A stretch of 64,000 nucleotides of DNA, taken from positions 15,591 through 79,590 of the forward strand of contig CAKRCS010000009.1 of the NCBI GenBank assembly GCA_934307695.1. The letters run 5' to 3'. The notes beneath the pieces were generated by a model, which saw nothing but the letters and a program-made list of their open reading frames with translations, did not search any database and had not been told where the DNA came from. Positions 17,942 to 25,971 of this stretch are shown in pieces. The position numbers and the translations under genes were made by a program. Numbering within the stretch: position 1 is the first letter of the stretch; each line of letters opens with the position of its first letter. This DNA is from an uncultured Agathobacter sp. (GTDB lineage: Bacteria; Bacillota; Clostridia; Lachnospirales; Lachnospiraceae).

Positions 17942-18208
17942 TTACTCTTCTTTCTCGGCTGCATCAATATTTTCCACAGGTGCTTCCTCTGAGTTCTCCT
18001 CGTCCGGTTCTTCCTCCTTGTCCGCCATTTTCCTGATTCCAATATCCAGAATCACCTTCAGGATATTTCCGATCATCAAAAAAAGAATCAGTACAAGCAA
18101 TAGCTGTTTTAAATAATCCAGAAGCTCCACATGGTGCAAAATTGCAAAAATACTGTCAATCACTCCCGCCGCAAGCATCACAAGTGCGGGAATATAATTT
18201 GTTTTCAT
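17942..18208 (-). CDS. Small two-helix membrane protein between cheD and sigD
   Basis: An 88-aa protein with two hydrophobic helices (about 5-24 and 33-55) and a strongly acidic C-terminal tail rich in Glu. No known family recognised. It lies 3 bases after cheD and 18 before sigD, in an otherwise conserved gene order, so it belongs to the motility transcription unit. A role at the membrane near chemotaxis or flagellar proteins is only a guess. Confidence 0.7.
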   Translation of the reverse strand: MKTNYIPALVMLAAGVIDSIFAILHHVELLDYLKQLLLVLILFLMIGNILKVILDIGIRKMADKEEEPDEENSEEAPVENIDAAEKEE

Positions 18209-18210
18209 GG

Positions 18211-18696
18211 TTATATTACCTTGATATCCTTCCCGACTGCCTTAATGGTATAATCCCCATTCTCGCAGTTTAGCTCAACAGTACGTCCGTAATTCAGTCC
18301 GGTATCCTCTGCAATAAGCGGAATCTGCAGTTCCTTCAAAAGATACTTCGCCTGTTCGATATTCCTTGCTCCGACATTGCCCACAGCAGATGTTCCGCTC
18401 ACCTCGAACATACAGGCGCCGCCCGCGATCTTGGCAACCAGCCGCCTGCGGTTCGCACCGGCAGCGAGCATCTGTCTTAAAAGCTCCGCTGTTCCGGTAT
18501 CGCCAAACTTGGCAATGTTTGTATTATTTTTTAACTTTGTACTGTCCGGAAGCATGTAGTGTACCATACCGCCAATTTTTGTTACCGGATCATAAAGTAC
18601 CAGACCGATACAGGAGCCCAATCCCAAGGTTACGAGGACATCCGGGCTCTTGGCGACTTTCAGATCAGCCATTCCCACTTTTACCGTGTTTCCCAT
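18211..18696 (-). CDS. cheD: Chemoreceptor glutamine deamidase CheD
   Basis: CheD deamidates glutamines on chemoreceptors and, in the Bacillus-type system, binds CheC and raises its CheY-P phosphatase activity. The catalytic Cys is in TLGLGSCIGLVLYD (about residues 23-36), with His in GGMVHYMLPDS and the conserved Thr further on. Length 161 aa is typical. Adjacent cheC supports the CheC-CheD feedback loop. Confidence 0.96.
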   Translation of the reverse strand: MGNTVKVGMADLKVAKSPDVLVTLGLGSCIGLVLYDPVTKIGGMVHYMLPDSTKLKNNTNIAKFGDTGTAELLRQMLAAGANRRRLVAKIAGGACMFEVSGTSAVGNVGARNIEQAKYLLKELQIPLIAEDTGLNYGRTVELNCENGDYTIKAVGKDIKVI

Positions 18697-18720
18697 ATTG
18701 CGTCTCTTCCTGTGTCTATT

Positions 18721-19341
18721 CTACATTTGAATACCAAGCGATGACAAAATCGTTGCGTAGGAATCCTGCTCCGGCATCAAAATAAAATAGCCATTTATCA
18801 TCGTGTCATCCCCAAATTCTGTTTCGATCAATAAAGCATTGTCCCCATACTGTCCGAACATGATTGCCGGGACACTTAAGATTGCCCCTGCCATATCGAC
18901 CGATACATACGGGATTGATGGCGTGATCTTCAGATTCGTCATATTGGAAAGTGCCGTCAGGTAGGAAGCCGTAATAATGTTACCGATTTCCTTCAATGCG
19001 GACAATTCCATTTCATCAAATGGTTCATCCGGCTGTTTGTATGTACCCATAAGCTTGTCTGCAAGGTAGTGTGCAGAATCAAGCTTCATCAGAAACATCA
19101 TGCTTCCGGTTATATCCTGTGAAACTTCGAGGAAAATCCCGACAATGATCTCATCCTCCGGGCAGATTGCGCTTCCAAGCTTGGACGCATCCATCAGTTC
19201 AACCTTCGGAACATTCATGTTGATCTTGGAATTGAGCATGGTTGCGATCGCCGTGGTGGCATTTCCCGCTCCGATATTTCCGATTTCTCTAAGGACATCT
19301 ATATACATTTCATTGATCTGATCCAATGTAAAACTGCCCAT
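18721..19341 (-). CDS. cheC: CheY-P phosphatase CheC
   Basis: Dephosphorylates CheY-P and interacts with CheD. Both active-site copies of the ExxN pattern are present: LREIGNIGAGN (about residues 14-24) and LKEIGNIITAS in the second half, each followed by the conserved Pro. Length 206 aa is normal. It follows cheW after an unusual hairpin. FliY elsewhere in the cluster is a second phosphatase of the same superfamily. Confidence 0.95.
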   Translation of the reverse strand: MGSFTLDQINEMYIDVLREIGNIGAGNATTAIATMLNSKINMNVPKVELMDASKLGSAICPEDEIIVGIFLEVSQDITGSMMFLMKLDSAHYLADKLMGTYKQPDEPFDEMELSALKEIGNIITASYLTALSNMTNLKITPSIPYVSVDMAGAILSVPAIMFGQYGDNALLIETEFGDDTMINGYFILMPEQDSYATILSSLGIQM

Positions 19342-19356
19342 GATACCTCCATAAAC

Positions 19357-19389
19357 TATATATAGTGAGGCATGACCTCACTATATATA
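19357..19389. other. Perfect 14-bp intercistronic stem-loop between cheW and cheC
   Basis: TATATATAGTGAGG (19357-19370) and its exact complement (19376-19389) enclose the loop CATGA, between the cheW stop and the cheC ribosome site. There is no U tract after it on the minus strand, so it is not an ordinary terminator. It more likely affects mRNA stability or processing, or cheC translation. Confidence 0.75.
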
Positions 19390-19391
19390 TC

Positions 19392-19859
19392 TTAATTATT
19401 ATCTTTATCCTCAACAATCGCACCGATCTCAAAGAGAGAGATCAGTGTGTCTCCCTTCTTGCCAATGCCGTTGATAAACAGCTCCTTGCCGTCCTTTGTA
19501 TTCTGTGTAACCGGCTCAATCTCACTGTCATTAAGCGTTACGACCTCGCAGACCTCATCAACAATCACACCGATCAGTCCCTTTTCCTCAATCTTTAAAA
19601 TGATGATACGGGACGCATTGGTAAAGACGTCATCCTCAAGCCCCATCTTCTTGCGTACACTCATTACGGAAACAATCTCACCACGCAGGTTGATGATTCC
19701 CATAAAGTAAGATTGTGCCTTCGGGACACGGGTGATCTTCTGCATACGGATAATGTTGTCTACATATCCGATATCCATGCCGTATTTTTCGTTACCGATC
19801 TGAACTACGATATACTGCTTTGTCGTGTTATCTGTTGTCTCAATGCTCTTCTCAGCCAT
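19392..19859 (-). CDS. cheW: Chemotaxis coupling protein CheW
   Basis: Adaptor linking chemoreceptors to CheA. It is a single CheW/SH3-like domain protein of 155 aa: YIVVQIGNEKYGMDIGYVDNI, then the receptor-binding region with IINLRGEIVSVMSV near residues 55-70. ATG 19859 is favoured over 19865 because GGGGGTGA is then about 6-8 bases away. It lies 15 bases after cheA. Confidence 0.96.
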   Translation of the reverse strand: MAEKSIETTDNTTKQYIVVQIGNEKYGMDIGYVDNIIRMQKITRVPKAQSYFMGIINLRGEIVSVMSVRKKMGLEDDVFTNASRIIILKIEEKGLIGVIVDEVCEVVTLNDSEIEPVTQNTKDGKELFINGIGKKGDTLISLFEIGAIVEDKDNN

Positions 19860-19874
19860 TTTCATTCACCCCCA

Positions 19875-21980
19875 TTACACCAATGTGTTTGTGTCAAGAA
19901 TCAATGCGATCTCGCCATCACCAAGAATTGTTGCACCACTGATAAGCTTATTTCCATTGATGTACTTGCCAAGAGACTTGATAACGATCTCCTGCTGTCC
20001 CATCAGATTGTCTACGACAAGACCAGCCTGATTGTCGCCTCTCTTGACAATAACTACGGTCAGTTCTTCCGGCTCGTCCTCTCTTGGCTCGATATCCAAA
20101 AGCTTATCGAGACGGACAAGTGGAATAACATTGCCTCTTAAATGAATGACCTCTTTTGCCTGAACGTACTTGATATCCTTAACCGGAATGCTCTCGATGT
20201 TGGAAATGGAACCAAGTGCGATCGCATATTTTTCATCGCGGACCTCAACCATAAGTGCCTGAATGATCGCAAGTGTGAGCGGAAGTCTGACTGTGAAGGT
20301 AGATCCCTCTCCAAGCTTCGTAGTTACCTCTACGTCACCGCCGAGCTGTTCGATATTGGACTTAACAACATCAAGACCGACACCTCTTCCGGAAATATCC
20401 GTGATCTGTTTTGCCATAGAAAAGCTTGGCATGAACAGCAGTCCGATTGCCTCCTTCTGTGACATGGACTCTGCCTGCTCTGTTGTGATGATATTGCGTT
20501 CAACAGCCTTTTTCTTGACAGCTTCCACATCAATGCCATTACCATCATCACCCACCTGGATGATAACGTTATTACCTTCCTGATATGCATGCAGGAAAAT
20601 CGTTCCGACCTCCGGCTTACCTCTCTGTGCACGAAGCTCTGCGTTCTCAAGTCCGTGATCTGCGGAGTTGCGGAGCAAGTGCTGCAACGGATCACCGATC
20701 TGGTCAACAACGGTACGGTCGAGCTCGGTATCCTCACCGGTCATAACAAGATTCATCTTCTTGTTGAGCGTACGTGCAAGATCCCGGATCATACGCGGAT
20801 ATTTCTGGGTAACCGTCTCAATCGGAACCATTCGCACCTTCATAACGGATTCGTGAAGGCTGGTCGTAATCTGCTCTAAGTATTCGATCTGATCATGGAA
20901 GCCCTGTCTGTTGGAGTCTCCGTTCTCGGAAGAGCTCATGGAGACAAGTGCATTTTTTGCAATGATAAGCTCGGACACCTGATTCATAAGTGCGTCCAGC
21001 TTCTCGATATCAACGCGGACGGTTCTGCTTGTAGCCGGCTTTGCAGGAGTCTGCTTCTTCGCTCCCGCTGCCGGAGCAGGAGTCCTCTTTTCTGCCGGTG
21101 TTTTCTCCACACGGGCCGCTCCCGCATTCTCCGCTGCCATTGCCGTCTCTTCCTTGGTCTCCTCCGGCTTGGCATCCTCGATCACGCCGCCAAGAACCGT
21201 CTCAATCTCAGAAACGTTCTTTGCTGCCGCGATGATCTTGTCCAGACTCTCTGCTGATGCGATATAAAAGCTGAAATCAAGATCAAACTTCTCATCCTCG
21301 ATATCCTGTGAGCTCGGTCTATACGCAACGATATGTCCAAGCTCTTCCACAGCACGGAATACAAGGAATGCACGCGCAGCCTTCAGTAGACATTCTTTCT
21401 GCACATATACGGTTATGCCATAAATCTGGCATCCGGACTCCCTTGCAGATGCAATGTCTGCAAGCTCATGGTTGTTCAGATCAAAGTCTGCATACTTTGC
21501 TTCCTGGCCGAAGGTTTCTTCTGCTTTCTCCTCGGTCTTAGGAGTCTCAGCCTCCGCTGCCGGCTGTGCAGGTGTTTCCTCTGTCTGCTGTCCGTTTGCT
21601 TTTGCAATAAAGTCATTTAAGGACTTAATGATAAGCTCGTTGTCCTCAGTTCCCTCATCGGAGGTTGCCTTGATATTGTCTAAGTATTTCTCAATGGCAT
21701 CCAGACACTCAAACAGCAGGTCGATCATGGAGCTGTCCACCTTGATCTTGTCGCTGCGCACTTCCTGAAACACATTCTCCATGTCATGTGTCAGATGCTG
21801 CATACGTTTAAAGCCCATCGTGCCAGCCATTCCCTTTAAGGAGTGTGCTGCACGAAAAACCTCATTGATGGTGTCCTTGTTATCCGGCTCATTCTCAAGC
21901 GTCATAATGCAATCGCTTAAGTTCTGCAAATGTTCTGCACTTTCATCGATAAAAATCTCGAGATACTGACTTACATCCAT
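19875..21980 (-). CDS. cheA: Chemotaxis histidine kinase CheA
   Basis: Central kinase of chemotaxis, passing phosphate to CheY and CheB. Domains in order: HPt with phospho-His46 in RAAHSLKGMAG; a P2-like response-regulator-binding domain (about 165-270); an Ala/Pro/Lys-rich linker; dimerisation helices (about 325-390); an HATPase_c domain with N box HLLRNSADHGLE and GDDGNGID; and the C-terminal CheW-like regulatory domain. Length 701 aa is normal. It is packed between cheB and cheW. Confidence 0.97.
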   Translation of the reverse strand: MDVSQYLEIFIDESAEHLQNLSDCIMTLENEPDNKDTINEVFRAAHSLKGMAGTMGFKRMQHLTHDMENVFQEVRSDKIKVDSSMIDLLFECLDAIEKYLDNIKATSDEGTEDNELIIKSLNDFIAKANGQQTEETPAQPAAEAETPKTEEKAEETFGQEAKYADFDLNNHELADIASARESGCQIYGITVYVQKECLLKAARAFLVFRAVEELGHIVAYRPSSQDIEDEKFDLDFSFYIASAESLDKIIAAAKNVSEIETVLGGVIEDAKPEETKEETAMAAENAGAARVEKTPAEKRTPAPAAGAKKQTPAKPATSRTVRVDIEKLDALMNQVSELIIAKNALVSMSSSENGDSNRQGFHDQIEYLEQITTSLHESVMKVRMVPIETVTQKYPRMIRDLARTLNKKMNLVMTGEDTELDRTVVDQIGDPLQHLLRNSADHGLENAELRAQRGKPEVGTIFLHAYQEGNNVIIQVGDDGNGIDVEAVKKKAVERNIITTEQAESMSQKEAIGLLFMPSFSMAKQITDISGRGVGLDVVKSNIEQLGGDVEVTTKLGEGSTFTVRLPLTLAIIQALMVEVRDEKYAIALGSISNIESIPVKDIKYVQAKEVIHLRGNVIPLVRLDKLLDIEPREDEPEELTVVIVKRGDNQAGLVVDNLMGQQEIVIKSLGKYINGNKLISGATILGDGEIALILDTNTLV

Positions 21981-21981
21981 T

Positions 21982-23061
21982 TCATCTTACCCCCACATTC
22001 TTGTTTATTGACTCGGCAACTTGTTTAAGAGGAACAACCTCGTCCACGATTCCGGTTTCCGCGATTGTCTTCGGCATACCATATACGACACAGGTTTCTG
22101 CATTCTGTGCGATTACATACACCGGTTTGTGCTGGCACAAGGTAAGGATTCCATTGGTACCATCCGCCCCCATACCGGTAAGGACAACACAGACAACCTC
22201 ATCATACGCACATTTCGATAAGGAATCGTACATCACATTCGCGCAAGGCTTCAATCCGCCAATTGCCGGCATATCATTGAGTGCAATCCTGTGCGAGCCA
22301 TCTGCCTGTGCCCGGACCTCCAAATGTTTCCCTCCCGGTGCGATGTAGACATGTCCTTTTTCCAAGCGTTCTCCATCCACCGCCTCGGAAACTGCAATCG
22401 GGCTGATCTCGTTGAGCCGGTCTGCCATCGATTTTGTAAAGCCGGCAGGCATATGCTGTACCAGTACCATTGGTGCATCCAGATTCTTGTCCAGATAAGG
22501 GATCACATCCTGCAAGGCCTTCGGGCCGCCGGTCGAACACGCAAGTGCTACCAGCTTGTTCTTCGCCCTGCCGGAAGCCATCCGTCTGTTCGGAGAGGTA
22601 TGCCGGCTGGCAGGAGATGCTGCCGATTCTGTGTGGCTGTTCATTGCCGCCACATAGCTCCTGGTCTTGAACACAGAGTTCAGAACCGTAATCAGCCGAT
22701 GTTTAAACGCTTCCCCCTTCGCTTCAATGATATTGGTTGGCTTGGTGACAAAATCGAGTGCGCCGCGCTCCAACGCCATGATCGTCACTTCCGCATCCCG
22801 CGTGGTGGTTGTACTGACCATGATGATGTTTGCTTTGATATTGTCCTTTTGTAACTGCTCCAGCAATTGCAGGCCGTCCATCCGGGGCATATTAACGTCT
22901 AAGATCACGCCGTCATATGTTCTCGTCTTTAGCTTCTCATACGCTTCAAGTCCGTCCCTACAGTAATCCGTTGCCTGAAAATCACTATCTGAATTGATTA
23001 TATCACAGATAACTCTTCTCATGAGTGCAGAGTCATCGACAACTAAAATATTTTTTTTCAT
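21982..23061 (-). CDS. cheB: Protein-glutamate methylesterase CheB
   Basis: Response regulator-methylesterase that removes methyl groups from chemoreceptors for adaptation. The receiver domain has the acidic pair VVDDSA and phospho-acceptor Asp55 (GVILDVNMPRMDG). After a linker, the esterase domain has Ser in LACSTGGP, His in LVQHMPAGF and Asp in TGMGADGTNG. Length 359 aa. Its partner methyltransferase CheR is not in this window, so it must be elsewhere if adaptation is complete. Confidence 0.96.
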   Translation of the reverse strand: MKKNILVVDDSALMRRVICDIINSDSDFQATDYCRDGLEAYEKLKTRTYDGVILDVNMPRMDGLQLLEQLQKDNIKANIIMVSTTTTRDAEVTIMALERGALDFVTKPTNIIEAKGEAFKHRLITVLNSVFKTRSYVAAMNSHTESAASPASRHTSPNRRMASGRAKNKLVALACSTGGPKALQDVIPYLDKNLDAPMVLVQHMPAGFTKSMADRLNEISPIAVSEAVDGERLEKGHVYIAPGGKHLEVRAQADGSHRIALNDMPAIGGLKPCANVMYDSLSKCAYDEVVCVVLTGMGADGTNGILTLCQHKPVYVIAQNAETCVVYGMPKTIAETGIVDEVVPLKQVAESINKNVGVR

Positions 23062-23063
23062 AT

Positions 23064-23816
23064 TTACCTTGTCTCTTTTCTGCGGATTCTCCGCTCTTCG
23101 TCAAACACATATCGCACAATGTTTTCCCGGTCACGCAGGTTCTTAAAGAAGAACTGCCCCCTGCAGATATAGCGCTGTGCATCATTTGGCATCTGCTCGC
23201 ACGAAATGATCTTTGTCACCAGATAAAAGGTCTGATCCATCCGCTCGCTGCTAAGACGGATCTCGGACACCTGATAGGTTCCCACATCAAGTCTTCTGGC
23301 AGTCTGGAATCGCAGGCCTCCGCCGCTTAGGTCAAGCATCGTACCTTTTTCATAGCATTCGATATATTCCGGCTTCTGGATTTCCATAAAAAGCTGTTCG
23401 GTCGTTGCAAGACTGGCGATTTCCTGTGTGATTGGCACATAGCGCATCTCTAAGATGCAGTCAATCCGGAAAAACTCTCTTCTTTGCAGCTTGACCGGTT
23501 CTGAGGTAAGCTGCATCGCAAGAACAAACAGATTATCCTTCTTATAACGCTTCTGTACAATGGCATCGCAGGTAAACAACCCCCGCTTGGAATAAAACAG
23601 CAGCTTGCAGCGCAGCCCGATCTGAAACAGCACCATCCTGCCATTCTCCGTCGGCATCGCGATCTCAATCTCAAAGTCCGAGATGTAGTCAAACAGACAG
23701 CTCTTATACGTGCGCACCTCATCCGCGATCAGCTCGCCGCTCCCCTGCTGCTGAAGCTGCTGGATAAGCTGAATGTCAATTTTATCTCCAAGTTGCGTCA
23801 ATTCATTTAAAAGCAT
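23064..23816 (-). CDS. PilZ-domain flagellar brake protein (YcgR/DgrA-like)
   Basis: A 250-aa protein with an N-terminal YcgR-type domain (about 1-110) and a C-terminal PilZ domain. The c-di-GMP-binding residues are present: QRREFFRID (RxxxR) near 112-120 and LDLSGGGLRF (DxSxxG). Proteins of this type slow the motor through MotA or FliG when c-di-GMP rises. It lies between flhG and cheB; B. subtilis has no PilZ gene at this spot, so this implies direct c-di-GMP control built into this motility operon. Confidence 0.9.
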   Translation of the reverse strand: MLLNELTQLGDKIDIQLIQQLQQQGSGELIADEVRTYKSCLFDYISDFEIEIAMPTENGRMVLFQIGLRCKLLFYSKRGLFTCDAIVQKRYKKDNLFVLAMQLTSEPVKLQRREFFRIDCILEMRYVPITQEIASLATTEQLFMEIQKPEYIECYEKGTMLDLSGGGLRFQTARRLDVGTYQVSEIRLSSERMDQTFYLVTKIISCEQMPNDAQRYICRGQFFFKNLRDRENIVRYVFDEERRIRRKETR

Positions 23817-23825
23817 AAATTTCCT

Positions 23826-24704
23826 CTATCCTTTTCTATTCCAAAAGTTGGAAAACATCTGGGATATTCCCCAACGGATCTGTATCTGGTTGTGTGTTCC
23901 ATCCAAAAGATTTTGGGCAAGCACCTCAAATGCCCGCGCAGATGCAGAATTAGGCGCATTTAATGAGACCGGCTTCTGCGCACGGACAGAACGCTCCAGT
24001 GCACTATCCTGCGGAACCATTCCAAGATATTCCAACGAACCGTGCAGGAACTGCTCCACAACATAGTTGAGCTTCTCATATACAGCATATCCCTCCTCGT
24101 TGGAGATAACCTTGTTGGCAGCCACATGGATCGTAGTCCCGTTCGCCACGAAATTCGGGTTGCGGTACAACGCCTTAAGCAGCGAGTATGCATCCGTAAG
24201 TGAACTCGGCTCCGGTGTCGTGACCATCAGCACCTCCGGGCTAGCCATCACAAATTCAAGCACCTGATCGGAAATTCCTGCCCCGGTATCAATTAAGATC
24301 ACATCAGCAAGCTCATTCAGCTCTCCAAGTGATTTGACCAGATACTGGATCTGCTCCATATAGAGATTGTTTAGTCCGATCACTCCCGAACCACCGGAAA
24401 TAAATCCGATATCCAGCGGTCCCCTTGTAATTATATCACGGATATTCTTTCCCTGATAGATTAAATCGGAAAGATTATACTTCGGGATCGTTCCAAACAT
24501 GACCTCGATATTCGCAAGCCCGAAATCCGCATCAAAGATAATGACACGTTTGCCTGCCTTCTGGAGCTGTATCGCGAGATTGACGGTCATGTTGCTCTTT
24601 CCGACACCGCCCTTTCCGCTGGTAACGGTGATCACGCGGGCAGTCTGTATATTATTCTGATTTCTTAATTTGATCACATTTCTAAGCTGTTCTGCCTGAT
24701 CCAT
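23826..24704 (-). CDS. flhG: MinD-like ATPase FlhG (YlxH)
   Basis: ParA/MinD-family ATPase that controls flagellar number and placement with FlhF. The deviant Walker A VTSGKGGVGKSNMTVNLA is at about residues 27-44, with DADFGLAN and ILIDTGAGIS as further nucleotide motifs. An N-terminal Gln-containing segment (DQAEQLR) resembles the FlhF-activating peptide. Length 292 aa. It sits 4 bases after flhF. Confidence 0.95.
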   Translation of the reverse strand: MDQAEQLRNVIKLRNQNNIQTARVITVTSGKGGVGKSNMTVNLAIQLQKAGKRVIIFDADFGLANIEVMFGTIPKYNLSDLIYQGKNIRDIITRGPLDIGFISGGSGVIGLNNLYMEQIQYLVKSLGELNELADVILIDTGAGISDQVLEFVMASPEVLMVTTPEPSSLTDAYSLLKALYRNPNFVANGTTIHVAANKVISNEEGYAVYEKLNYVVEQFLHGSLEYLGMVPQDSALERSVRAQKPVSLNAPNSASARAFEVLAQNLLDGTHNQIQIRWGISQMFSNFWNRKG

Positions 24705-24708
24705 GCTA

Positions 24709-25971
24709 TTACCGGCCTCCCAACAACTGTTTTACAATCTTTTGTGTATGGAATACTTCAAGATCTGCGGGAACATTCTGTCCGTTCGTCACATAGGACA
24801 GATCCGCCCCTGAATAGAGCTTGATGTTTAAAATATTTCCATATGCCGTCGTCTCATCAAGCTTCGTAAAGATAAGCTTAAACGCACTGATCTCATGGTA
24901 ACTATCTACAATTTCCAATAGGTCATGGTATTTCGTAGTCGCGCTCAGCACAAGGTAAACCTCCTTGTCGTACTCTGGCGCAAGACCGTTTATCAGGCGT
25001 TTCATATCCTCCCGCTGCGTTTCATTCTTATGGGAAAAGCCCGCTGTATCCACAAAGATCAGGTCATAATCCATAATCTTTGCAGCCGCCGCATTCAGCT
25101 CATCTGGGGAATATACGATCGACATCGGTGCATCAAGAATATTGGCATATACCCGAAGCTGCTCCGTTGCAGCGATCCGATAGGTATCCGCTGTAATAAA
25201 AGCAACCTTCTGGTTGGATTCCATCTTATATTTGGACGCAATCTTTGCGATGGTAGTCGTCTTGCCAACACCGGTAGGCCCGATAAAGAAGATCACACGT
25301 GGTTTGCCCTTTCCCAGCTCAATCGTATTCGGGCGTCCGAGCTTTAAGATCAGCTTCTGGTAGACATTCGCAAGAATCGTGTCCACACTGTTGCCCGGAC
25401 GTATGAAGCGCTCCACCTCATCAATGATCTGGTTTGCATAGCGTTCATTCACTTCATTATTTAAGAGAGTGCGGTATATGATCCGCACAAAATCAAGCTC
25501 CTCAGAGCTCATCGTTTTCTCTTTTGCATCCTCCCTTGATCCGACTCCAAGCTTCTCCTCAAGCATACTGGAAAGATCATCAAGGCGCTTTCCGATTGCT
25601 TTTTCCTCCGCCTGCGCCGGTGTCTCAGTCTGATGTACTTCCGGTGCCTGTACGCTTTTGGGTGCATTTGCCGCCGGACGTTCCATCCGTGGAGTGCGGA
25701 CGGTCTGCGGGATTTCAAGCTTTTCATCCGCTGCCACATTGATGTTATCATGCAGCTTCTGCGGACTCTGCAGTGCCGAAAAAGAACTTACAACATGATC
25801 CTTTTCCTCAAGAGCTGCGGTTGCTTCGTAAGTCGGGCTCTTAAACGCGGCAAACAGTCCCTTCGGCCTGATCTCCTTTACATTCATGATCACCGCATTC
25901 GGTCCCATTTCCTGCTTTGCCTTTTCAATCGCCTCTTCTTTTGTTTTTCCTTGAAATTTGTTGATCGTCAT
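24709..25971 (-). CDS. flhF: Flagellar SRP-type GTPase FlhF
   Basis: SRP-family GTPase guiding flagellar placement. Basic N-terminal domain, a Pro/Gln-rich linker (about 85-140), N domain, then the G domain: FIGPTGVGKTTTIAKIA (G1), VDTAGFSHKN (G3) and FTKLDETTAYG (G4). Length 420 aa. The gene starts one base before the end of flhA (adjacent, no gap), and is followed by flhG. Confidence 0.96.
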   Translation of the reverse strand: MTINKFQGKTKEEAIEKAKQEMGPNAVIMNVKEIRPKGLFAAFKSPTYEATAALEEKDHVVSSFSALQSPQKLHDNINVAADEKLEIPQTVRTPRMERPAANAPKSVQAPEVHQTETPAQAEEKAIGKRLDDLSSMLEEKLGVGSREDAKEKTMSSEELDFVRIIYRTLLNNEVNERYANQIIDEVERFIRPGNSVDTILANVYQKLILKLGRPNTIELGKGKPRVIFFIGPTGVGKTTTIAKIASKYKMESNQKVAFITADTYRIAATEQLRVYANILDAPMSIVYSPDELNAAAAKIMDYDLIFVDTAGFSHKNETQREDMKRLINGLAPEYDKEVYLVLSATTKYHDLLEIVDSYHEISAFKLIFTKLDETTAYGNILNIKLYSGADLSYVTNGQNVPADLEVFHTQKIVKQLLGGR

